Positions 26,199 through 34,298 of a stretch of 64,000 bases of DNA are shown here, in pieces. The notes beneath the pieces are model-generated. The model saw only the letters and a list, made by a program, of their open reading frames with translations. It did no database searches and had not been told where the DNA came from. The first letter of the stretch is position 1. The number at the start of each line of letters is the position of its first letter. The position numbers and the translations under genes are program-made. The stretch is from the NCBI GenBank assembly GCA_002083525.1, contig LWDM01000053.1:1-64000 (forward strand). The letters run 5' to 3'. Source of the stretch: Proteobacteria bacterium SG_bin9 (GTDB taxonomy: Bacteria > Pseudomonadota > Alphaproteobacteria > Rhizobiales > Xanthobacteraceae).

Positions 26199-27398
26199 TT
26201 AGTTCAGCGGCGCCTTCGCCGGAATCGGCGGCGGCGGATCCTTTGAAATTGCGACAGCCGCACCCGGCTGCAGCTTGAGCTGGCCGACGGCGACGATGCG
26301 ATCCCCAGCGTTCAGCCCGTTGAGGATGACGGCCTTGCCGTCGACGCGCGAACCGACGCGCACAGCCACGCGCTCCACCGAGAAGCTCGGCTCGCCCTTG
26401 TCGTCCTTCTTCTCGACGATGCGATAGACGGAGTCGCCGTACAGCGTGTAGTCGACCGAGGTTTCCGGCACGACCAGCACCGGCGGATCGGGCGGCAGCA
26501 CCACCGTCGTGCTCGCGAACATGCCGGGCTTCAGCGCACGATCGGCGTTGTCGAGCGTCGCCTGAACGCGCACGTTGCGGGTGTCGGAGTTGATCTGCGG
26601 ATCGATGGTCGTGATCTTGCCCTCGAACTTGCGGCCCGGATACGCATCGACGTTGACGCGCACGGTCTGGCCGACGGCGAGCACCGCGCGGTCCTTTTCG
26701 GTGATGGTGAAGTTCAAGAAGACCTTCGATAGATCGGTAAGCGAGACGATCTGCGTTCCGGCGCTCAGGAACTGGCCGAGGTCGATCTTGCGCACGCCGA
26801 GCTCGCCGTCGAACGGCGCGCGGACGAGCTTCTGCGAGATGATGGTCTCGGTCTTGGTGACCGCGGCATTGGCCTGATCGAACGCGGCCTGCGCGGTGTC
26901 GACCGTCGCTTGCGGACCGGCCTGCTTCGCCAGCAGCGCCTTGGCGCGCTCGAGCGTCAGGTTGGCCGATGTGGCCTGCGCCTTGAAGCTTGCGAGATCG
27001 CTCTGTTCCGGATCGTCGAACAGCTGCACCAGCGGATCGCCCTTCTTCACCGCCGCACCCGACTCGAACAGGATCTTCGTCACGCGGCCCGACACGTCGG
27101 GCGTCACCTCGACCTGATGCACGGCGGCGAGATCGCCGATACCGGTCAGCAGCCGCGGCACCACTTCCGTCGTGACGTTGGCGATGCTGACGGTCACCGG
27201 CGGCGGCTTCATGTTAGCGAAGAACTGACCGATCATCTTGGCGCGGAAAGCGTTGAAGCCCCACAATCCGCCGACGAGCAGGACCAGCAGCAGGCCGATA
27301 ATCACGACCCAGCGCACCATCCGCACCGGCTTCTTCGGCGTCTGTTCAACGCTCTTGTCGGACATCTTGGTCCCGTGAATTTCTGTCTGAATGTTCAT
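26199..27398 (-). CDS. RND efflux periplasmic adaptor (HlyD/MFP family)
   Basis: This 399-residue membrane-fusion protein has one N-terminal helix (VRWVVIIGLLLVLLVGGLWG, about residues 27-46). It is followed by the split lipoyl domain (GRVTKILFESGAAVKKGDPL, and KLVRAPFDGELGVRKI), an alpha-hairpin near residues 130-180, and beta-barrel/membrane-proximal parts. It links the RND pump to an outer-membrane channel. A second possible start is the ATG at 27365 with ACGGGACC upstream. It starts two bases after the TetR stop and lies 57 bases before the permease gene, so the three genes are almost certainly one transcript. Confidence 0.93.
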   Translation of the reverse strand: MNIQTEIHGTKMSDKSVEQTPKKPVRMVRWVVIIGLLLVLLVGGLWGFNAFRAKMIGQFFANMKPPPVTVSIANVTTEVVPRLLTGIGDLAAVHQVEVTPDVSGRVTKILFESGAAVKKGDPLVQLFDDPEQSDLASFKAQATSANLTLERAKALLAKQAGPQATVDTAQAAFDQANAAVTKTETIISQKLVRAPFDGELGVRKIDLGQFLSAGTQIVSLTDLSKVFLNFTITEKDRAVLAVGQTVRVNVDAYPGRKFEGKITTIDPQINSDTRNVRVQATLDNADRALKPGMFASTTVVLPPDPPVLVVPETSVDYTLYGDSVYRIVEKKDDKGEPSFSVERVAVRVGSRVDGKAVILNGLNAGDRIVAVGQLKLQPGAAVAISKDPPPPIPAKAPLN

Positions 27399-27400
27399 TT

Positions 27401-28099
27401 TTAGGCGCTTTCCGTAGCCAGAATCGATGGAGCGGAGGTTGCGTCCTCCACCAGAAGACGAGCGATCGCGTCGTCCGTGACGCCGATGCCCCGCAAAGCA
27501 AATTCGCAGACCTGGCGCTCCAGAGCGCCGATGTCCGAATAGGAAACTGTCGGCATCGCCGGCAGCCGCGTCAGCGCCAGCATCAGCAGTGTCTGATGCA
27601 AGAACCAGAACTGATTGCGCGCCGGCGTCTGCGATGGAGTCGCGTCGCCCGCGGCGATAGCACGCGCCAATGACGCTTCGAAGATGGGCTCGATGATGTG
27701 GCCGATCTTCTCGAACAAGAGGCGCGCGAACTCGCCGCCTTCGAGATGGCTCGACACGACGAGCTTTAGCTTCTGCACCTCTTCATGATCCGGCGAGTTC
27801 GACGCATGCATGAAATGCTTGACCATCTCGCGCACCAGAATCGCCAGCGTCGCGGTCGATGGCTCCAGCGCCTGCAGTTCGAGAAGTCCCGGATCGGTCT
27901 CGCAGGCGTCCGCGAGAATTTCCGCATAGAGCGCGGCCTTGGTCGGGAAATGCTTGAACAGCAGACCTTCGGAAATGCCGGCGGCGGCAGCGACGCTGCG
28001 CGTGGTCGTACCCGCATACCCATGGCGCGCGAAGCAGCGCTTCGCGGCGTCCATGATTTGCTCACGGCGCAGGTCGCTCGGTAACCGGACTGGTCGCAT
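27401..28099 (-). CDS. TetR/AcrR-family transcriptional regulator
   Basis: This 232-residue protein has a TetR helix-turn-helix at about residues 30-53 (TTTRSVAAAAGISEGLLFKHF) preceded by the helix REQIMDAAKRCFARHGYAG. The C-terminal ligand domain is variable, as usual. As first gene of the efflux operon it most likely represses its own transcript until a pump substrate binds. A dyad just upstream of the start (28109-28122) is a candidate operator. Confidence 0.93.
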   Translation of the reverse strand: MRPVRLPSDLRREQIMDAAKRCFARHGYAGTTTRSVAAAAGISEGLLFKHFPTKAALYAEILADACETDPGLLELQALEPSTATLAILVREMVKHFMHASNSPDHEEVQKLKLVVSSHLEGGEFARLLFEKIGHIIEPIFEASLARAIAAGDATPSQTPARNQFWFLHQTLLMLALTRLPAMPTVSYSDIGALERQVCEFALRGIGVTDDAIARLLVEDATSAPSILATESA

Positions 28100-28108
28100 G
28101 GCGTGGTA

Positions 28109-28122
28109 AGTAACCGCTCACT
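28109..28122. promoter_or_regulatory. Candidate TetR operator
   Basis: AGTAACCGCTCACT is an imperfect dyad (5 of 7 positions pair) starting ten bases upstream of the TetR start codon, where an autoregulatory operator would be expected. The rest of the 28100-28270 gap shows no coding frame. Confidence 0.4.
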
Positions 28123-28270
28123 AGCTGCAACGTCAAGGCGAAATGCTGCCGTGCAACCACAATTGCAGGTTCCAGCCTAGCCGCTGGACCAGACAAAAAC
28201 TGTCAGGAATCCAGCAGTTTACCCTCTATCGTGCCCGGTTACCGCCGTGGGCCGGAGTTTCAGACACTCC

Positions 28271-29761
28271 CTAAATGCCGCCCATGCAGAGATATTTGAC
28301 CTCGAGATAGTCCTCGATGCCGTACTTCGAGCCCTCGCGGCCGTTGCCGCTTTCCTTCACGCCGCCGAAGGGGGCTATCTCGGTCGAGATCAGGCCCTCG
28401 TTGACGCCGACGATGCCGTATTCGAGCGCCTCGGCGACGCGCCAGATCCGGCCGATGTCGCGGCCGTAGAAGTAGGCGGCGAGACCGAACTCGGTATCGT
28501 TGGCGAGACGGATCGCGTCTTCCTCGGTCTTGAAGCGGAACACCGGCGCGACCGGGCCGAACGTCTCCTCGCGGAAGATCAGCATGTCGGGCTTCGCATC
28601 GGCGAGCACGGTCGGCAGATAGAACCGCCCGCCGAGTGCAGGTTGCTTGCCGCCGGTGACGACACGCGCGCCCTTCGACACCGCGTCGGTGACATGCTCC
28701 TGCACCTTGTCGACCGCTTCCTTGTTGATCAGCGGGCCAATCGTGACGTCCTGCTCGAAGCCGTCGCCGACCTTCATTGCGTTGACCGCTTCGGTCAGTT
28801 TCGCCACGAACGCGTCGTAGACCTTGTCCTGTGCGAACAGACGGTTGGCGCAGACGCAGGTCTGGCCGGCGTTGCGATACTTGGACGCGATCGCGCCCTT
28901 CACCGCCGCATCGATGTCGGCGTCGTCGAAGACGATGAACGGCGCATTGCCACCGAGCTCCATCGACGTACGCTTCACGGTCGCCGCACTCTGCGCCATC
29001 AGCTTCTTGCCGATCTCCGTCGAGCCCGTGAACGTCACCTTGCGCACGATCGGGTTCGAGGTCATCTCACCGCCGATCGCGGTGGCCGATCCGGTGACGA
29101 CGCTGAACACGCCCTTCGGAATGCCGGCGCGCTCCGCGAGAATGCCAAGCGCCAGCGCCGACAGAGGCGTCTGGCTCGCGGGCTTCACCACCATGGTGCA
29201 GCCGGCCGCGAGCGCCGGGCCCGCCTTGCGCGTGATCATGGCGGCGGGGAAATTCCACGGCGTTATCGCAGCACAGACGCCGATCGGCTGCTTGATGACG
29301 ACGATGCGCTTGTCGGCGCCGTGCGGCGGAATGGTGTCGCCGTAGATGCGGCGCGCTTCCTCGCTGAACCACTCGATGAAGTTCGCGGCGTAGGCGATCT
29401 CGCCGCGGCTCTCCGTCATCGGCTTGCCCTGCTCCGCCGTCATGATGGTGGCGAGGTCTTCCTGATTGGCCATCATCAGGTCGTACCACTTGCGCAGGAT
29501 GTTCGAGCGCTCCTTGGCGGTCTTGGCGCGCCAGGCGGGCCATGCCGCGTTCGCAGCTTCGATCGCGCGCTTCGTCTCGGCCGCGCCCATGTTCGGCACC
29601 GTGCCGATCACCGCACCGGTCGAGGGATTGTCGACGGAGATCGTCTTGCCGTCGTCGGCGCCAACCCATGCCCCGTCGATCAGACAGGCATCGCGCAACA
29701 ACGAGGGATCTTTCAAGTTGAGCGAAACCGGCGCGTCCTTGAGTTTGAGATTCGTTGCCAT
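28271..29761 (-). CDS. gabD: NAD(P)-dependent succinate-semialdehyde dehydrogenase
   Basis: This 496-residue aldehyde dehydrogenase closely matches GabD. It has AITPWNFPAAMITRK near residue 165, the cofactor motif FTGSTEIGKKLM, the general base in MELGGNAPFIVFDDAD, and the catalytic cysteine in NAGQTCVCANR. It oxidises succinate semialdehyde to succinate in 4-aminobutyrate breakdown. The ribosome site GAGGAAAGAC is strong. No gabT aminotransferase lies beside it, so here it may serve other sources of the semialdehyde. Confidence 0.93.
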   Translation of the reverse strand: MATNLKLKDAPVSLNLKDPSLLRDACLIDGAWVGADDGKTISVDNPSTGAVIGTVPNMGAAETKRAIEAANAAWPAWRAKTAKERSNILRKWYDLMMANQEDLATIMTAEQGKPMTESRGEIAYAANFIEWFSEEARRIYGDTIPPHGADKRIVVIKQPIGVCAAITPWNFPAAMITRKAGPALAAGCTMVVKPASQTPLSALALGILAERAGIPKGVFSVVTGSATAIGGEMTSNPIVRKVTFTGSTEIGKKLMAQSAATVKRTSMELGGNAPFIVFDDADIDAAVKGAIASKYRNAGQTCVCANRLFAQDKVYDAFVAKLTEAVNAMKVGDGFEQDVTIGPLINKEAVDKVQEHVTDAVSKGARVVTGGKQPALGGRFYLPTVLADAKPDMLIFREETFGPVAPVFRFKTEEDAIRLANDTEFGLAAYFYGRDIGRIWRVAEALEYGIVGVNEGLISTEIAPFGGVKESGNGREGSKYGIEDYLEVKYLCMGGI

Positions 29762-29969
29762 GTCTTTCCTCCTGTCGCCGGTGCGCCCGTTTCAAATCGT
29801 CATGGTCAAGCGCAGCCGCACATTTCCGTTCCGCCGTTGATCTCGCCGGATTGCGGCGCAGCTTAGTCGCCGGACGGCCAAGGTCCATGAAAATCGGCGC
29901 GCCGCGCGTGGACGCGGCGCGTGCATTTCGATAGCTTTATTAGATAATTTTAAAAGATAATCAAGCGAC

Positions 29970-30422
29970 CTAGAACATGCCGTTGGTGTTGGCCGCCGTT
30001 TCCGGAATGGGCTGGATCACATCCCAGTGTTCGACGATCTTGCCGTTCTCGAGCTTGAAGATATCGATGATGGCGCTGCCGCGCGTGCCCGGCTCGCGCA
30101 CCGCATGCACGTGGAGGATCACGTAATCGCTTTCGGCGAACACGCGCTTGATCTCGCTCTTCGACTGCGGAAATTTCTCTTTCAGGAAGGCGATGAACTT
30201 GCGGAAGCCCTCCGGCCCGTCGGCGGCGACCGGATTGTGCTGAACGTAGCGCGATCCCATCAGCGCAATCGCCGCCTCCGCATCCTTCTGGTTCAGCCCC
30301 TTCTCGTAGAAATCGAGCACGACCTTCTTGTTGGCTTCAAGCTTGGCGTCCTGGGCAAGGACAGGCGTATGAGCGGCGATCAGTACGAGCGCGCACAGCG
30401 CAACAAAACGTTTCGAGATCAT
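29970..30422 (-). CDS. Exported SnoaL/NTF2-like protein
   Basis: This 150-residue protein has an N-terminal signal peptide (ISKRFVALCALVLIAAHTPV, cleavage near VLAQD) and an NTF2-like domain: NKKVVLDFYEKGLNQKDAEA, YVQHNP near residue 62, and a C-terminal IIDIFKLENGKIVEHWDVIQ. The fold is shared by polyketide cyclases and many carbohydrate- or steroid-binding proteins; exported versions are common but poorly defined. The start at 30422 follows AGGGAG with seven bases spacing. Function unknown; the gap to gabD holds AT-rich sequence only. Confidence 0.85.
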   Translation of the reverse strand: MISKRFVALCALVLIAAHTPVLAQDAKLEANKKVVLDFYEKGLNQKDAEAAIALMGSRYVQHNPVAADGPEGFRKFIAFLKEKFPQSKSEIKRVFAESDYVILHVHAVREPGTRGSAIIDIFKLENGKIVEHWDVIQPIPETAANTNGMF

Positions 30423-30534
30423 GGTGCAACTCCCTGCGAAAGGTGGCGGCACACTTCCAGCAAGTCGCGAACGCTTCAAGACAGTGGCAAAAAGGTAACC
30501 GCCCGGCATGGAACTGCATCTTGCGTCGTGCGTA

Positions 30535-30612
30535 CTAGTGGAGTGGATTTGACATTCGCACACAGCTGGCCGCGATTCCAGCAGGCGAATGTCAAATCCA
30601 AAACTCCACTAG
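30535..30612. repeat. Large inverted repeat, type A
   Basis: The arms run CTAGTGGAGT with ATTTGACATTCGC on the left (30535-30559) and GCGAATGTCAAAT with ACTCCACTAG on the right (30585-30612), separated by a 25-base loop. The only irregularity is a few unpaired bases in the arms. It is noncoding and lies in the 307-base gap between the NTF2-like gene and phhA. Confidence 0.8.
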
Positions 30613-30627
30613 GATTTTAGATTCGGT

Positions 30628-30698
30628 AGTGGTCCTTCGATTCTAACATTCGCAAAAAGCCCGCCGAAACCGAGTGCGAATGTTAGAATCGGACCACT
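30628..30698. repeat. Large inverted repeat, type B
   Basis: The left arm AGTGGTCC-TT-CGATTCTAACATTCGCA (30628-30654) pairs with the right arm TGCGAATGTTAGAATCG-GACCACT (30675-30698), with a 20-base loop. It shares the ACATTCGC arm core with the type A element 16 bases away. Such elements are, from recall, dispersed in Bradyrhizobium-type genomes. Confidence 0.8.
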
Positions 30699-30729
30699 CC
30701 CTTCAATATCTTCCGCGGAGGACATGACG

Positions 30730-31617
30730 ATGACGGCCGCGCACCCGGACAAGCAATCCGCAGAGAAGAGCCGCTATCTCGCTGCGCCGCGCGCAGCCGA
30801 CTTCACCATCGATCAGGACTGGGCCTCCTACTCCGCCGCCGAGCATGACCGCTGGGACCGTCTGTTCGCTCGCGCAGAAGTGACCTTGAAGGGCCGCGCC
30901 TGCGACGAGTTCATCGACGCGATGCACAAGCTGCAGCTGTCCGACGGCGGCATTCCCGACCTCGGCAAGCTCAGCGCCCGGCTGATGCCGCTGACCGGCT
31001 GGCGCGTCGTGCCCGTGCGTGAGCTGGTCCCCGATGAGATCTTCTTCGACCACCTCGCCAACCGCCGCTTTCCAGCCGGCGCGTTCATCCGCCCGGAGCA
31101 CGAGCTCGATTATCTTGAAGAGCCCGACATCTTCCACGACGTTTTCGGCCATGTGCCGCTGCTGGCGAATCCGGTCTACGCGGATTTCATGGAGGCCTAC
31201 GGCAAGGGCGGCCAGCGCGCGGTGAAGCTCGGGCAGCTGAAGAACCTGGCTCGGCTCTACTGGTACACGATCGAGTTCGGATTGATGCGCACCGGCGCAG
31301 GCCTGCGCATCTTCGGTGCCGGCATTCTCTCGTCGATTGCCGAAACCGTATTCGCGCTCGACAACCCCTCACCCAACCGGATCGCCTTCGATCTCGAACG
31401 GGTGATGCGCACCAACTACGTCATCGACGATTTCCAGCAGACGTATTTCGTCATCGACAGCTTCGAGAAACTGCTGGATGATGCATACAAGGATTTCGGC
31501 GCGCTCTATGGACGCTTACATGATGTGTCGGACATCGCGGCGGACGCGATCGTCGCCAATGACGACGTGCTCCACCGCGGCACGCTCGATTACTTCAACG
31601 CGAAACGGAAGGCGTGA
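30730..31617 (+). CDS. phhA: Phenylalanine 4-monooxygenase
   Basis: This 295-residue pterin-dependent aromatic amino-acid hydroxylase converts phenylalanine to tyrosine. Iron ligands are visible as His136 and His141 in FHDVFGH and Glu182 in YTIEFGL, and the pterin/substrate region includes FIRPEHELDYLEEPD. The length suits the bacterial single-domain enzyme. Two ATGs are possible; the one at 30730 has GGAGG eight bases upstream, while the one at 30724 is only two bases away from it. No pterin carbinolamine dehydratase gene is adjacent. The large inverted repeats lie directly upstream. Confidence 0.94.
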   Translation: MTAAHPDKQSAEKSRYLAAPRAADFTIDQDWASYSAAEHDRWDRLFARAEVTLKGRACDEFIDAMHKLQLSDGGIPDLGKLSARLMPLTGWRVVPVRELVPDEIFFDHLANRRFPAGAFIRPEHELDYLEEPDIFHDVFGHVPLLANPVYADFMEAYGKGGQRAVKLGQLKNLARLYWYTIEFGLMRTGAGLRIFGAGILSSIAETVFALDNPSPNRIAFDLERVMRTNYVIDDFQQTYFVIDSFEKLLDDAYKDFGALYGRLHDVSDIAADAIVANDDVLHRGTLDYFNAKRKA

Positions 31618-31624
31618 GCCGCAC

Positions 31625-32725
31625 TCAGCGCCGCCGCCACACCAGCAGGCCGGACATGGCGTAGTTCCAGACCGCGCCCATCACCGCACCGGCGATACCG
31701 GCGAGCCACCAGACCGGCTCGTTATCGTAGACCGAGAACGCGACGCCGACGTTCGCGAACAGGCCGACGCTACACACCAGATAGAACAGCACGAGACCGC
31801 GCAGCAGGCGGAAGCCTTTCAGGCGCTGATCGCGATAGGTGAGGAAGTTGTTGAGGAAGAAGTTGCTGGTCATCGCGGTCAGCGCCGCGATCGCCTGCGA
31901 CGATCCGAAGTCGAACCGGAAGACATTCAGCGCAATGTAGAGCGCAACGAGGTGCACAACGAGGCCGAAACCGCCTACGGCCGCGAACAGAAGGAAGCGC
32001 AGCGAGACGATGTCGCCGGTCAGTTTCGCCAGCACCAGGCCGAGGAAGTCGAGCGCGACCATCGAGTCGAGCTTGCTCTCACCGTGCACGCGCGAGCCGA
32101 AGGTGAAAGGAATTTCGACCGTCCGCAGTCCGCCTTCCGCGGTTGCCAGCACGTCGAGCAAAATCTTGAAGCCGTGCACCGAGAGTTGCGGTGCCAGGGC
32201 CTCGAAGCGGTCGCGGCGCAGCATGAAAAAGCCGCTCATCGGATCGGCGACCTCGATATGCAGCAGCTTCTTGGCGATCTGGGTCGCGGCGAGGCTGATG
32301 CCGACGCGGCTCTTGTCCGCCAGTCCCGCCGCGCTGCCGCCGCCGACGTAGCGGCTGCCGATCGCAAGATCGGCCTTGCCGTCGCGTAGCGCCGCCAGCA
32401 TCTCCGGTAGCTTGGTCTCGTCGTGCTGAAGGTCGGCGTCAATCACCGCCACATACGGCGCGCTGGACGCAAGGATGCCCTCGATACACGCGCCCGACAG
32501 GCCGCGGCGGCCGATGCGGCGGATACAGCGTACCCGCGGGTCGGCTGCTGACAGTTCCTTGACCGCGCTCCATGTACCGTCCGGCGAGTTGTCATCCACA
32601 TAGATGACTTCCCAGGCGATGCCCTGCAACGCGGCCGCCAGCCGCTCGACCAGCACGGCGACATTGCCCCGCTCGTTGAACGAGGGAACGATGACCGAAA
32701 GTTGTGGGGGAGCCGTGGGCGTCAT
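31625..32725 (-). CDS. Fused glycosyltransferase family 2 (polyprenyl-phosphate mannosyltransferase-like) and GtrA membrane domain
   Basis: This 366-residue protein starts with a GT-A domain (about residues 8-235): VIVPSFNERGNV, YVDDNSPDGTW, the DxD-type VIDADLQHDE, and MSGFFMLRRD, the pattern of dolichyl/polyprenyl-phosphate glycosyltransferases. It ends with a four-helix GtrA-type domain (about residues 240-366). The fusion probably makes a polyprenyl-phosphate sugar at the membrane and helps it reach the other side, for cell-surface glycan modification. No other glycan genes are adjacent. It is convergent with phhA, seven bases apart. Confidence 0.9.
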   Translation of the reverse strand: MTPTAPPQLSVIVPSFNERGNVAVLVERLAAALQGIAWEVIYVDDNSPDGTWSAVKELSAADPRVRCIRRIGRRGLSGACIEGILASSAPYVAVIDADLQHDETKLPEMLAALRDGKADLAIGSRYVGGGSAAGLADKSRVGISLAATQIAKKLLHIEVADPMSGFFMLRRDRFEALAPQLSVHGFKILLDVLATAEGGLRTVEIPFTFGSRVHGESKLDSMVALDFLGLVLAKLTGDIVSLRFLLFAAVGGFGLVVHLVALYIALNVFRFDFGSSQAIAALTAMTSNFFLNNFLTYRDQRLKGFRLLRGLVLFYLVCSVGLFANVGVAFSVYDNEPVWWLAGIAGAVMGAVWNYAMSGLLVWRRR

Positions 32726-32991
32726 GACGGCCGGGTATATCGGCGACGGACAGTCGTGCCAATACGCCAGAGCAGGCCGTCATCAGGAAAAAACAACGAC
32801 CACGAAGGACTCGGGCAACAGACCTATGTCCGGCAGACCTGGCGCACTTACATCCGGCGCTGCCTCGGTCACCACAACATCTATCGTCGCCACCTTCGTG
32901 GTCGTCCCGGCGATGGAGCTGGGGGGAAGCATCGACATCGCCGTTCAAACCCATATGGTGTCGCCAAATCAAAGTGCAAGGGGTGCGGAAC

Positions 32992-33804
32992 ATGGCTGAC
33001 AAAGCCGGAAACATTCGGATCGGGATCGGCGGCTGGACCTTCGAGCCCTGGCGTGGCGTGTTCTATCCGCCGAAGCTCGCGCAGGCGAAGGAGCTGAGCT
33101 ACGCCGCCAGCGTGCTGACCTCGATCGAGATCAACGGCACCTATTACGGCTCGCAGAAACCGGAAAGCTTCCGCAAATGGGCGAGCGAAGTGCCGGACGG
33201 CTTCGTGTTCTCGGTCAAGGGCCCGCGCTTCACCACCAACCGCAAGGTGCTCGCGGAAGCCGGCGACTCGATCAAGCGCTTCTACGATTCAGGCCTGCTC
33301 GAACTCGGCGACCGGCTCGGTCCGGTGCTCTGGCAGTTCATGCCGACCAAGAAATTCGACGAAAAGGATTTCGGCGCGTTCCTCGAACTGTTGCCGCGCA
33401 AGCAAGGCAAGCAGGTCTTCCGCCACGTGGTCGAGGTCCGCCACGACAGCTTCAACACCCCGGCCTTCATCGCGCTGATGCGCCAGTTCAACATCCCGGT
33501 CGTGTACGCCGAGCACTTCACCTACCCGAACATCTCGGACGTCACCGGCGACTTCGTCTACGCCCGCCTGCAGAAGGGCCAGGACGACATTCCGACCGCT
33601 TACCCGCCCAAGGTTCTGGATGGGTGGGCCAAGCGCTTCGAGGAATGGGCCAAGGGCGGCGAGCCCAAGGATCTGCCGAAGGCCGATGCCAAGTCGAAGC
33701 CGGAGAAAAAGCCGCGCGACGTGTTCGCTTACGTCATCCACGAAGGTAAAATCCGCGCCCCGGCGGCGGCGCAGGAGTTGATCAAGCGCATCGGGGGAAA
33801 ATAA
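32992..33804 (+). CDS. DUF72 domain protein
   Basis: This 270-residue TIM-barrel protein of the DUF72 (YecE) family has IRIGIGGWTFEPWRG at the N terminus, SIEINGTYYGSQ, FSVKGPRF, LGPVLWQFMP and VEVRHDSF. A low-complexity Lys/Pro/Ala stretch near residues 220-240 interrupts the barrel before YVIHEGKIRAPAAA. The biochemical role of the family is not established. The start ATG at 32992 follows AGGGGTGCGGAAC. A DUF488 gene follows 28 bases later, making a probable two-gene unit. The 266-base gap before it shows no coding frame I can support. Confidence 0.88.
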   Translation: MADKAGNIRIGIGGWTFEPWRGVFYPPKLAQAKELSYAASVLTSIEINGTYYGSQKPESFRKWASEVPDGFVFSVKGPRFTTNRKVLAEAGDSIKRFYDSGLLELGDRLGPVLWQFMPTKKFDEKDFGAFLELLPRKQGKQVFRHVVEVRHDSFNTPAFIALMRQFNIPVVYAEHFTYPNISDVTGDFVYARLQKGQDDIPTAYPPKVLDGWAKRFEEWAKGGEPKDLPKADAKSKPEKKPRDVFAYVIHEGKIRAPAAAQELIKRIGGK

Positions 33805-33832
33805 GCTTGGCGCGCAACCGGGAGAACGGACG

Positions 33833-34297
33833 ATGGCGCGCAAGCCCAAGCTTTTCACGATCGGCTACGAGGAGACGCCGCAAAAGTCGGTGCTCGACGA
33901 ACTCGAACAGGCCGGCGTCAAGCTGCTGGTCGACGTGCGCGCGGTCGCCTCATCGCGCCGGCCGGGATACTCGAAATCGCAGCTCGCCGCGGGTCTCGAC
34001 GGGCGCGGCATCGCCTACATCCATCTGCGCGGCCTCGGCACCCCGAAGGAAGGCCGCCTCGCCGCCCGCAGCGGCGACCACAAGACGCTGACGAAAATCT
34101 ACAATGCGCATCTGAAAACGCCGCAGGCGCGCGAAGAGATGGATCAGCTCAAGAGCCTGATCAAGACCGCCGGCCCGATCTGCCTGCTCTGCTATGAGCG
34201 CGATCACGAACACTGTCACCGCAAGTTCATCGCCGACATCGTCGAGGACGACATCGGCGTGACGGTGAAAAATCTCGTCGCGCCGCAGTTCAAATAA
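33833..34297 (+). CDS. DUF488 domain protein
   Basis: This 154-residue protein of the DUF488 family has FTIGYEETPQKSVLDELEQA at the start, LVDVRAVASSRRPGYSK with the family Asp-Val-Arg, and the C-terminal LLCYERDHEHCHRKFIAD, whose two cysteines and two histidines could bind metal. The function is not established. It is paired with the DUF72 gene, and the two families are both annotated as conserved unknowns. It is convergent with the cyclase gene, whose stop is two bases away. Confidence 0.88.
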   Translation: MARKPKLFTIGYEETPQKSVLDELEQAGVKLLVDVRAVASSRRPGYSKSQLAAGLDGRGIAYIHLRGLGTPKEGRLAARSGDHKTLTKIYNAHLKTPQAREEMDQLKSLIKTAGPICLLCYERDHEHCHRKFIADIVEDDIGVTVKNLVAPQFK

Positions 34298-34298
34298 T

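Noticed and set aside
29762..29969. Possible RNA gene in the AT-rich gap after the NTF2-like gene
   Set aside because: Only a run of AATTTTAAAAGATAA-type bases is seen, with no stable hairpin plus T-tract.
32604..32999. Open frame crossing the start of the glycosyltransferase gene into the DUF72 gene
   Set aside because: It overlaps the glycosyltransferase start antisense and has no ribosome site or family features.
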